Shown here piece after piece: positions 25,156 to 33,286 of a DNA stretch of 64,000 nt (position 1 is the first letter of the stretch; every line of letters starts with the position of its first letter). The DNA is from Alphaproteobacteria bacterium (GTDB lineage Bacteria > Pseudomonadota > Alphaproteobacteria > Rs-D84). The notes below the pieces were generated by a model, which made no database searches, was not told the origin of the DNA, and was given only the letters and a program-made list of their open reading frames with translations. Position numbers and translations under genes: made by a program. The stretch spans positions 110,192 to 174,191 of the forward strand of contig JAFTPS010000008.1 in the NCBI GenBank assembly GCA_017463185.1. Reading direction: 5' to 3'.

Positions 25156-25901
25156 ATACTCATTGCCATTTAACCGACAGTTATTGTGATGGCGCGGACG
25201 GCGTTATCGCGCGTGCACACGATGCGGGGGTTGGGATTCTGATTTGCCCGACGGCCGACCCGCGCGATATTCCAGCGGCGTTAAAATTAGCACATTCATA
25301 TAATAATATTTATACAACCATTGGAATCCACCCAGAATACGCGCCAATGGATGCGGCACAATATTTAAGTACCGATATATTGACCGACCCGCGTGTTGTG
25401 GGCGTTGGGGAAATTGGACTGGATTACCACGGGGGTGCGGAAAATCGCGACCAACAAATTAAATTATTTGAACAGCAACTGGACATCGCACGGCGGGTCG
25501 CCCTGCCCGTGGCAATTCATACACGCGAAGCTGAGGAAGACACAGCCGCCATACTGACGGGTGATATTGGTGGCGTAATGCATTGCTTTACCAGTTCATG
25601 GGACTTGGCCAAAAAGATGCTGGACAGAGGCTTCTTTTTCTCGGCCAGTGGAATTTTAACATTCAAAAATGCGGCGGAAATTCGTGAAACATTTGCAAAA
25701 ATTCCGCTAGACCGCATTGTTATTGAAACCGATGCGCCGTACTGTGCACCGGTGCCATATCGTGGCAAGGTATGCGAACCCGCAATGGTGGTGGAAACCG
25801 CACGGGTATTGGCAAATATAAAAAATTTGCAAATGGACGAATTAGAAACTATACTAGCCGAAAATGTAAAGAGATTATATCCAAAATGCCACGTCAAATA
25901 A
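25146..25901 (+). CDS. tatD: TatD-family metal-dependent hydrolase
   Basis: The 251-residue TIM-barrel hydrolase/DNase carries all family motifs: D-T-H-C-H-L at the N-terminus, 'IGIHPE', 'GEIGLDY', 'HTREAEED', 'HCFTSS' and 'IETDAPYCAP'. It is likely a 3'-5' DNA exonuclease used in repair. It lies next to holB, as in many bacteria, and overlaps both neighbours. Confidence 0.93.
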   Translation: MFIDTHCHLTDSYCDGADGVIARAHDAGVGILICPTADPRDIPAALKLAHSYNNIYTTIGIHPEYAPMDAAQYLSTDILTDPRVVGVGEIGLDYHGGAENRDQQIKLFEQQLDIARRVALPVAIHTREAEEDTAAILTGDIGGVMHCFTSSWDLAKKMLDRGFFFSASGILTFKNAAEIRETFAKIPLDRIVIETDAPYCAPVPYRGKVCEPAMVVETARVLANIKNLQMDELETILAENVKRLYPKCHVK

Positions 25902-26356
25902 TTAAATCAGGTCAGGTTTCTGAAAACCGCAAGGCGCGGTACAGTTATTCTATTGAAGATACCATAGAGGCGGGAATTTCCCTGACAGGGGCGGAAATTA
26001 AATCAATTCGCTATGGATTAGTGACGATAGTTGACGGATTTGTGCAGCGGCGCGGGGATAATTTGTTCCTGGCAGGGGTGGAAATTCAGAAATTACCAAC
26101 CGCAGCGCGCATCGTGAATTTTGACGAACGTCGCAGTCGCCAATTATTATTGCACCGCAACCAGATAAATCGCCTGATTGGGAAATTACAGGAAAAAGGT
26201 GCGACGATTGTACCACTGAAATTATATTTTAACAATCGCGGTAAACTGAAAGTACTGTTGGGTGTTGGCTATGGCAAGAACAAGGTTGACAAGCGCGAAA
26301 CAATCAAACAGCGCGAATGGGATAAAAACAAAGCACGTATTTTAAAAGGAAAATAA
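25886..26356 (+). CDS. smpB: SsrA-binding protein
   Basis: The 156-residue SmpB carries tmRNA to stalled ribosomes. It shows 'ENRKARYSYSIEDTIEAGISLTGAEIKSIRYG', 'DERRSRQLLLHRNQINRLIGK' and the basic tail '...KVDKRETIKQREWDKNKARILK'. The start at 25886 matches the family; it overlaps tatD by 16 bp. No tmRNA gene is in this window. Confidence 0.95.
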   Translation: MPRQIIKSGQVSENRKARYSYSIEDTIEAGISLTGAEIKSIRYGLVTIVDGFVQRRGDNLFLAGVEIQKLPTAARIVNFDERRSRQLLLHRNQINRLIGKLQEKGATIVPLKLYFNNRGKLKVLLGVGYGKNKVDKRETIKQREWDKNKARILKGK

Positions 26357-26384
26357 AAAATGCGCCATTGGCGCATTTTTTATT
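26357..26384. terminator. Bidirectional terminator between smpB and the M13 peptidase
   Basis: Stem AATGCGCC-ATT-GGCGCATT with A and T runs. Confidence 0.9.
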
Positions 26385-28365
26385 ACCATAACTTTACGCG
26401 TTCACCCGGCAGAATATACATTTTATCCCCAGGACGAATATCAAACGCATCATACCACGCATCAATATGTGGCAGGATTCCATTCACACGATTTTTACCC
26501 AGTGAATGTTCGTCCAGTTTGGTCAGGCGCAACCGTTCCGCTTCGCGAATATTTTGCGCCCATACGCCCGCATACGCCAGAAAGAATCGCATATCCGATG
26601 TCAGCCCCGCGGTTGTGTTTGACGGCGTGCCAAATTCCCGATATGCGGTATACGAAATCGTCACCCCGCCATAATCGGCCAGGTTTTCGCCCAATGTAAA
26701 ATCACCATTGGCGTTGACTTCGTCGTTGATTTTTATGTTGTTGAAAAATTCCCGCATAACATTGGCACGCGCCTCAAAGCCGGCGGCATCATCCGCACCC
26801 CACCAATCGCGCAGATTGCCATCTTGATCAAAATGACGGCCAGAATCATCAAATCCATGTGTCATTTCGTGGCCAATAACCGCGCCAATTGCACCATAAT
26901 TAAACGCATCGTCCGCCGACATATCAAAGAACGGATATTGCAAAATTCCCGCAGGGAAACAGATTTCATTTGTTGTCGGGTCGTAATAGGCATTTACCTC
27001 GTGCGCGTTCATGTACCAAATTGTGGGGTCTTTTTTCTGGCCGATTTTGGCAATCCAAAAAGCGTCTTCAAATTGTGCAACGCGAACCATATTGTTCCAC
27101 AGGGAATCGTTTTTTATTTCCAATTCCGAATAGTCGCGCCATTTATCCGGATATCCGATTTTTGCACGAAATGTGGACAATTTTTCCAGAGCACGTTTGC
27201 GCGTATCGTCCGACATCCAATCCAGATTTTCAATACGCAATGCATATGCACGCTGCAGATTTTTTACCAAGGTTTGCATACGCTTTTTCGCATCGCCCGA
27301 GAAATATTTTTTCACGTAAAGGCGACCTATTTCTTCGCCCAGGCTGTCATCCAGCATCGCAACCGCGCGTTTCCAACGCGGTTTTTGTTCCTTTTGTCCC
27401 GCCATAGTACGATTATAGAAATCAAATGAAATTTCATATGTTTTATCATCCAGCAAAGTATCTGCTGAACTGATAATGCGATATTTCAAATAGTTTTTTA
27501 TCAATTCAAAATCCGTATCGTTCATAATAGCGATGGATTCTGAAATAGCCTCTGGCTGGCAAATATTGATAAATTTTGCCGCACCCGCGCCACGCGCCAC
27601 CAGGAACGTATCCCAGTTAAATCCAGGAAATTGTTGTTTGACCTGGTCCAGGCTCATTTTATGATAATTCGCATGTGGGTCGCGCAATTTTTCCTTTGGA
27701 TAAAATGATTTGGCCATCCGTTCTTCCAGGGCGTACAATTTATCCACATCCACCGCCACACCAAAGTTTGCCATTTGTTTTGTGATAAATTCGCGGTACT
27801 TTTTGCGAATTTCAACGGTTTTGGCATCGTTATCAAAATAATAATCGCGCGACAAGCCCGTTCCGCCCTGGCCAATGTTATAAAGAAAATGTTCACTGTC
27901 CTTTTCATCCAGTGCAACACCATCACCCCAGAATGCAGATGAAAATGTGTGCATTTTGCCCAAATATTTTTCTAAATCGGCGCGTGTCAAATTATCTATT
28001 TCGGTCAAAGCATCCGCCACGGGCGCAACACCGTCGGCGTTTAATTTATCGGCATCCATTGCAACCCGATACAGAGTTCCGATTTTGCCTGTATCGCTTT
28101 CTGCGATTTCACGCGTGCGTTCCAAATTAGTATTACGCAGAACATCAAACGCACCATAACGAGAATAATCATCTGGGATTGGATTTGCGCGTTGCCAGCC
28201 ACGCGTGGCATATTCATAAAAATCATCGCCCGCACGCACGGTTGTGTCCATATTTTCTGTTTTTATGCCTGCGTTCATTACTTTCTCCTTTGTTATATTA
28301 TGCGCAAATACAACGGCGCATACGACCGCAATAATACCAATTATGTTCCAAAACTTACTTTCCAT
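26383..28365 (-). CDS. pepO: M13-family (neprilysin-like) metallopeptidase
   Basis: The 660-residue zinc endopeptidase has an N-terminal hydrophobic segment (about 7-22) that should anchor it or direct export. The catalytic HExxH is in 'IGHEMTHGFDD', the third ligand in 'GENLADYGG', and the substrate-binding 'NAYYDP' precedes them. The protein ends in '...GERVKLW', the usual M13 C-terminus. It probably degrades small peptides in the periplasm. It starts 2 bp after the hemW stop, so the two share a transcript. Confidence 0.92.
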   Translation of the reverse strand: MESKFWNIIGIIAVVCAVVFAHNITKEKVMNAGIKTENMDTTVRAGDDFYEYATRGWQRANPIPDDYSRYGAFDVLRNTNLERTREIAESDTGKIGTLYRVAMDADKLNADGVAPVADALTEIDNLTRADLEKYLGKMHTFSSAFWGDGVALDEKDSEHFLYNIGQGGTGLSRDYYFDNDAKTVEIRKKYREFITKQMANFGVAVDVDKLYALEERMAKSFYPKEKLRDPHANYHKMSLDQVKQQFPGFNWDTFLVARGAGAAKFINICQPEAISESIAIMNDTDFELIKNYLKYRIISSADTLLDDKTYEISFDFYNRTMAGQKEQKPRWKRAVAMLDDSLGEEIGRLYVKKYFSGDAKKRMQTLVKNLQRAYALRIENLDWMSDDTRKRALEKLSTFRAKIGYPDKWRDYSELEIKNDSLWNNMVRVAQFEDAFWIAKIGQKKDPTIWYMNAHEVNAYYDPTTNEICFPAGILQYPFFDMSADDAFNYGAIGAVIGHEMTHGFDDSGRHFDQDGNLRDWWGADDAAGFEARANVMREFFNNIKINDEVNANGDFTLGENLADYGGVTISYTAYREFGTPSNTTAGLTSDMRFFLAYAGVWAQNIREAERLRLTKLDEHSLGKNRVNGILPHIDAWYDAFDIRPGDKMYILPGERVKLW

Positions 28366-28367
28366 TT

Positions 28368-29426
28368 TTACTTCACCAATTTTACCAAAACATCATCCAA
28401 AATCAACAAGCCCTGATTTGTTGCACGGATACGTGTTTCATCCATTTGCACCAAATCCGAATTTGATTTTACCCAATCCATATCAATAACGTTTTTTACA
28501 TCGTCTGTCAATCGGCAACCGCGCATGGTACGCATTCCGGTTATCAACATTTCCGTTGCGCGCGTTGCGGGGCTGATTTGTTCAAAACGTCCATTAGCCC
28601 CCAGTTGTTCGTACCATTGGCCATCAATATTGACGCGTCCCGCCGCCCCCCGCCCCAGGCCGATATATGCTTCACCGTCCCATATGTTTTGGTTATGTCG
28701 GCATTCATTGCCTGTGGTGGCATAGTTTGATACCTCGTACCGGGGTAAATTCAGCGTATCGCCAATTGTGGTGTACATTTGTGCCATTGTGTCATTGTCC
28801 GGCATAGCCAGGTTCATTTTTCCAAACGGCGTGTCGGGCTCCAGTGTCAATTCGTACAGCGAACAATGTTGCAACCCCAGTTTATTTATCTGTTCACATA
28901 AATCACGCACGCTGTCCGCACTATCGCCCGGTAAGCCATATATAAAATCTGCCGATGTGCGCAGGCCTAGGTTTTGCGCCAAGTCCAGTAATTTTATTGC
29001 ATCCGTCACACCGTGTCGCCGTCCCAAAAATTGTAATTTCTTATCGCTTAAACTTTGACACCCCACCGACAGGCGATTTACCCCGCCCACCATAAAATCA
29101 CGCAAACGTCCAAAGTCAAGCGTTCCGGGATTTGATTCCAATGTAATTTCCGCATTCTGTACCACGTCAAAGTAATTGTGTATTTGCGTCATGATTTTGT
29201 CAAATACCATCACGGGCATCAACGACGGTGTGCCGCCCCCAAAAAATATAGTTGGCACAGATATGCGTCCCAGTTTTTCAGACCACGCCATAATTTCCCG
29301 ACAGATTCCATCGGCGTATTCGCCCCAATCCGGGTTTGAGCATGCGCGTGAAAAAAACGCACAATAGTTGCATTTAGACATACAGAACGGAACGTGAATA
29401 TAAATATTATGTACTGGATTTTTCAT
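28368..29426 (-). CDS. hemW: HemW-type radical-SAM heme chaperone
   Basis: The 352-residue product has C-x3-C-x2-C in 'CMSKCNYCAF', 'FFGGGTPSLM', 'VGCQSLSDKKLQFLGR', 'ADFIYGLPGD' and 'HNQNIWDGEAYIGLGRGAAGR'. It lacks the extra Cys after the cluster (CxxxCxxCxC) that marks coproporphyrinogen oxidase HemN, so HemW is the better call. A promoter (TTGCGC, 16 bp, TACAAT) lies 9 nt upstream of the ATG, which leaves almost no leader. Confidence 0.9.
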   Translation of the reverse strand: MKNPVHNIYIHVPFCMSKCNYCAFFSRACSNPDWGEYADGICREIMAWSEKLGRISVPTIFFGGGTPSLMPVMVFDKIMTQIHNYFDVVQNAEITLESNPGTLDFGRLRDFMVGGVNRLSVGCQSLSDKKLQFLGRRHGVTDAIKLLDLAQNLGLRTSADFIYGLPGDSADSVRDLCEQINKLGLQHCSLYELTLEPDTPFGKMNLAMPDNDTMAQMYTTIGDTLNLPRYEVSNYATTGNECRHNQNIWDGEAYIGLGRGAAGRVNIDGQWYEQLGANGRFEQISPATRATEMLITGMRTMRGCRLTDDVKNVIDMDWVKSNSDLVQMDETRIRATNQGLLILDDVLVKLVK

Positions 29427-29435
29427 AGTATTTTT

Positions 29436-29463
29436 ATTGTATATGGCTTTTTTACGGGCGCAA
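29436..29463 (-). promoter_or_regulatory. Promoter of hemW-pepO, near-leaderless
   Basis: On the minus strand, TTGCGC (29463-29458), 16 bp, TACAAT (29441-29436), then 9 nt to the ATG. No ribosome site is visible. Confidence 0.5.
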
Positions 29464-29499
29464 GATGAAAATCACTTTTATTTATCGTATTTTTTGTGA

Positions 29500-29505
29500 T
29501 ATAAT
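29500..29505 (+). promoter_or_regulatory. -10 box of the outer-membrane barrel gene
   Basis: TATAAT 18 bp before the ATG. The upstream context TTTATTTATC..TTTTTTGTGA resembles that before the ldh -10 box at 41044. Confidence 0.5.
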
Positions 29506-29522
29506 ACATACACGAAAGGTAT

Positions 29523-31037
29523 ATGAAAAAGAAATTTATATCATTTTTTGCGGGAATTTGCGCGCCTGTTGCGGCCCTGGCCGCGGGCGAGGGCGTGCCT
29601 TCATACTATCAAACGGCCAAGGCACAAACCGCAAACCAGGCCGCGTATGGTCAGTATGCGGACCGTGGATATACCAAATATGTGGGTCAATCTGGGAACA
29701 AACAGGTTGTGGGTTCTCGTACATATTCGTATCAGGTTCCCCGCGCAACCCAACCAACATTTACCGGCACAATGACCGCGAACGGCATTGCAATGCCGAT
29801 TGAATCAGAACCCGCAACATCCATTTATGCGGAATATTCGCGTCGCTTTGCAGATTTTGAATTTGAAACGGGTGTAAATTCCATTTTGGAATGGGATGAT
29901 ATGGTATGGAATGAAATCCGCGTTGGCGCAAAACATAATTTCAGTCTGCGGGATTTTGACCTGTCGGTGTATGGGGAATATGCGTATGGCGATATGTCGC
30001 ACGGCGGATTGTCTATGGACTATGACCTGAAACCGTTTGATGAAACATATCCGGACTATGGTATTTTCACAATTTCCATGGGCGACCAGTCGGGGCGCAG
30101 TAATTATTTCCGTTTTGGTATTTCCGCACATCATATCTGGGATATAGGCGGGTGGAAATTATCCCCAACATTTGGGTATGAAATTTTTAAGCATAATCTG
30201 GAAATGTCCAATCATTATTATCCGAATCCAGGAATCTATTTACCGTTGATGACAGATACGGGCGAATATGTATTCGGGGATGAATTGGGCAACTATTATT
30301 CCGTACCAATCGGGTTAGAGGCACCAGAAGAATGGTACCAGGTCTGTATGTCACCAGAGGATATTAAAGTTGTCACCAATACCGCATCCGGGTATTACAA
30401 CGGATTTGCGATTTTAGGCGATAGTTTAACCACCGGTGATTACGATATTACAATGGGTGATGTTCCATGGGGCGTGGGCAGTGGCGAATGCGTTATCATT
30501 GGTGGCGATGGCCCAGTTATAGTAGAAGGCCCAACCCATAAATACAACACCACATGGTCTGGGTTCTATGTTGGTCTGGAAATTGAAAAACAAATGACGT
30601 TAAAGGATAAATTGCGTTTTTATTTCCAGGTCGGCCTGCCAAAATATTCGTCTGAGGGTATATGGCCAAATCGTACTGATTGGCAACAGAACCCCAGTTT
30701 CCTGGACGAAGGTGACAATGGCGCATATTCATACGCCGCCGAAATGGAGTATAATTATAAACTGTCCGACCGTATGCAGTTATCGTTAAAGGTTGATACA
30801 AACCTGTTCCATGTGGGTAAAATCCCGGGCGAATTGTATATTGCCGAATACAGCCAGTATGTAATTGATGAAAATGGCCAGTATGTTATGGAAGAGGTCT
30901 TTGACGAATTTGGTAATGTCTATTATGTTCCTTTGTTGGAAACAGTTGCCGCCCATACGGAAAAAGTTTCCGATTCGTTAAAACGCGCCACATGGCAATC
31001 TTTTGGCCTGCACATTGGCGTAAAATACGCATTTTAA
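29523..31037 (+). CDS. Outer-membrane beta-barrel protein
   Basis: The 504-residue product has a signal peptide (MKKKFISFFAGICAPVAALA), a Gln/Tyr-rich linker to about 75, then alternating strands rich in aromatic residues ending 'GLHIGVKYAF' with C-terminal Phe, the BAM signal. 'ILEWDDMVWNEIRVG' and 'GGWKLSPTFGYE' recall omptin-like barrels, but no protease residues can be assigned. A ribosome site AAAGG lies upstream. The mltB-like gene follows after 12 bp. Confidence 0.8.
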   Translation: MKKKFISFFAGICAPVAALAAGEGVPSYYQTAKAQTANQAAYGQYADRGYTKYVGQSGNKQVVGSRTYSYQVPRATQPTFTGTMTANGIAMPIESEPATSIYAEYSRRFADFEFETGVNSILEWDDMVWNEIRVGAKHNFSLRDFDLSVYGEYAYGDMSHGGLSMDYDLKPFDETYPDYGIFTISMGDQSGRSNYFRFGISAHHIWDIGGWKLSPTFGYEIFKHNLEMSNHYYPNPGIYLPLMTDTGEYVFGDELGNYYSVPIGLEAPEEWYQVCMSPEDIKVVTNTASGYYNGFAILGDSLTTGDYDITMGDVPWGVGSGECVIIGGDGPVIVEGPTHKYNTTWSGFYVGLEIEKQMTLKDKLRFYFQVGLPKYSSEGIWPNRTDWQQNPSFLDEGDNGAYSYAAEMEYNYKLSDRMQLSLKVDTNLFHVGKIPGELYIAEYSQYVIDENGQYVMEEVFDEFGNVYYVPLLETVAAHTEKVSDSLKRATWQSFGLHIGVKYAF

Positions 31038-31049
31038 CCAAAGGGTTGT

Positions 31050-32099
31050 ATGGTGAAATACAAACTGATACTGCGGTTGATTGCCGTTATGATATTTGTG
31101 CCGGGCGTGGTGCGTGCGGACCGCGGGGCGTTTGATGTTGAACGCTGGTATGCGATAATGGAAAATGTGCGCAATCGCGCCACCGCCCAGAACATATCCA
31201 AAATAGTTATTGATGATACTTTGCGTGCGACGGCGTTTATACCGTCTATTGTAAAAAGCGATGCAAACCAGGCGGAATTCAAACTGACCCTGGACGGTTA
31301 TTTAGACCGCACCGTAAATTCAACACGTATTACGAACGGAAAAAAGATGCGTGTCAAATATCCAACAATGTTGTCACGGGTTGAAAGCGCATATGGTGTC
31401 CCGCCCCACGTGATTTTAGCTTTTTGGGGCTTGGAATCTAACTATGGCGCGGTCAAGGCTCGTCATAAATTGACAGATGCATTTATGACACTGATGTATG
31501 ACGGGCGGCGTGAAACATTTTTTACTAACCAGTTATTGGCACTGATGAAAATTGCCGATACAAACAAACTAAGTATAAATGATATTTACGGGTCCTGGGC
31601 GGGGGCAATGGGGCATTTTCAGTTTATTCCAACAACCTTGGCCCAGTATGGTGTGGATGGAAATGGTGATAATCGCGTTGATATAATAAACAGTGTGGGC
31701 GACGCTATGTTCAGCGCGGGGAATTATTTGAATAAATTGGGATGGAATCCAAACGAACGAATTGTGCGTCGTGTGATTTTGCCGGCAGATTTTGATTTAT
31801 CGTTATTAGACGGAAAAACAAAGTTATCTTTGCCCCAATGGGCGGCAATGGGTGTGATGAACCCAGATGGCACACCGATTCCCCAAAATGATATGACCGC
31901 TGGTTTGGTTGCAGATATTGTCGCAACAGAGGAGGCACGCCGTGCCGCCACCGAAAACCAAAGCCCTGATGCAGATGTTGCCCCAATGCCTGTTATAACG
32001 GCATATTTGACCTATCCAAATTTTTATCGGATAAAAAAATGGAACAATTCAAACTGGTATGCAATTGCCATCGCAACATTGGCCGATGAATTAAAATAA
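31050..32099 (+). CDS. Lytic murein transglycosylase, MltB family
   Basis: The 349-residue enzyme cleaves peptidoglycan glycan strands. It has a signal peptide (to about residue 23), the catalytic Glu in 'AFWGLESNYG' and the family motif 'GSWAGAMGHFQFIPTTLAQYGVDGNGD'. No lipobox Cys is seen, so it is soluble periplasmic. It lies with the barrel gene in one operon, with an AAAGGG site. Confidence 0.9.
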   Translation: MVKYKLILRLIAVMIFVPGVVRADRGAFDVERWYAIMENVRNRATAQNISKIVIDDTLRATAFIPSIVKSDANQAEFKLTLDGYLDRTVNSTRITNGKKMRVKYPTMLSRVESAYGVPPHVILAFWGLESNYGAVKARHKLTDAFMTLMYDGRRETFFTNQLLALMKIADTNKLSINDIYGSWAGAMGHFQFIPTTLAQYGVDGNGDNRVDIINSVGDAMFSAGNYLNKLGWNPNERIVRRVILPADFDLSLLDGKTKLSLPQWAAMGVMNPDGTPIPQNDMTAGLVADIVATEEARRAATENQSPDADVAPMPVITAYLTYPNFYRIKKWNNSNWYAIAIATLADELK

Positions 32100-32103
32100 A
32101 ATT

Positions 32104-33276
32104 TTAATAATCAGATTCCAGGCATTGTTTAACGATATCCAGTTTTTTATATCCCCATCTGGTTGTGGGTTCTAGGATTGCGCCCTCGGCCCATTCGTTC
32201 CATGCGTTTATATATACATATTGCTGATTTTCTGGATTATTATGCTTTGTCCATTTTATAATAGATTCCAGCCATATTTTAAAATCGGTATCATTTATTT
32301 CAAAACAAGTACCGTTGGAATATGTTTTGCGTGGCGCGTTATCCCAGCACGGGAAGCAAGCCTTAAATACAGTATATGGCGCAGAATATAAAAATTTTTT
32401 ATCGTATATATAGTCGTGCATATCCATTATTTGTAATGTGGCGCGATTGCTGATAAATTGTTTTTGTATAACCCGGCACTTGTCCCACAGACCATGTGGT
32501 GGAAATTCGGTAATTCCATCCAGTCCAAATTCCGTGGGTTGATTAAAGTTATCAAAATTAGATGCCGTAATAAAAATCCCCCCGAATCCATTTTGGATTG
32601 CCAGATGGTTTATCCTGTTTACAAATCTTTTAAACTCTTGTTTTTCAAATTGCTTTGGTCGGTATATCATCAGTAATGGTTTATTATCTATTTTTTCATA
32701 ACGACTGTCCTGAAAAAACGGCAGCATATCATAAAAGAATTTAGCGGCGTCAATATTTGATGTTTCTTGTTTCAGAATAATATCTTTGTTTCCGCCATCC
32801 CATAATTTAGACCAATTTTCATTAGCCCAACAAAAGTGAAAATGAAAATCCAGGTCTGATGTCAGAAAGTTATATAAGGGTGTTTCCAGGACCTGTTTGC
32901 CATTAAACCAGTAATAATAAAAACAAAAACCGTATATCCCATACATTTTTGCAATGTCTGTTTGTCGTCGCATTATATTTATATTGTTTAAATCATAAAA
33001 TCCGACATCGTACGGTATTTTTGGTTGATAGTGGCCGACAAACAGTGGATTGCACGAAGCAACATTTGTCCATTCGGTAAAGCCACGACCGTATGCAGTA
33101 TCGTTTTCCGGTATTGAATGAAACTGGGGCAGATAATATGCAAATATTTTTATGTCGTCTTTTTTGCGGACAAAAGGCTTGTTTGTAATTGGCACAAATT
33201 CTGATTTATCAGTATGTAAATCATCCAACCATTGCCCGTATTGCGTAAAGAAACGATATTTTTTAACAGAAAACAT
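32104..33276 (-). CDS. WbsX-like glycan synthesis protein
   Basis: The 390-residue product has the WbsX family opening 'IKIFAYYLPQFHSIPENDTAYGRGFTEWTNV' and later 'GHYQPKIPYDVGFYDL', 'FCFYYYWFNGKQVLE' and 'INAWNEWAEGAILEP'. WbsX-like proteins are found in O-antigen and capsule loci and resemble glycoside hydrolase-type barrels. It is last of three glycan genes read leftwards, with an AGGGGGA site. It converges on the MltB gene with a 4-bp gap and no visible terminator. Confidence 0.85.
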   Translation of the reverse strand: MFSVKKYRFFTQYGQWLDDLHTDKSEFVPITNKPFVRKKDDIKIFAYYLPQFHSIPENDTAYGRGFTEWTNVASCNPLFVGHYQPKIPYDVGFYDLNNINIMRRQTDIAKMYGIYGFCFYYYWFNGKQVLETPLYNFLTSDLDFHFHFCWANENWSKLWDGGNKDIILKQETSNIDAAKFFYDMLPFFQDSRYEKIDNKPLLMIYRPKQFEKQEFKRFVNRINHLAIQNGFGGIFITASNFDNFNQPTEFGLDGITEFPPHGLWDKCRVIQKQFISNRATLQIMDMHDYIYDKKFLYSAPYTVFKACFPCWDNAPRKTYSNGTCFEINDTDFKIWLESIIKWTKHNNPENQQYVYINAWNEWAEGAILEPTTRWGYKKLDIVKQCLESDY

Positions 33277-33286
33277 TATATTCCCC

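Noticed and set aside
26824..27429. 201-codon plus-strand frame inside the M13 peptidase gene
   Set aside because: Antisense shadow of pepO.
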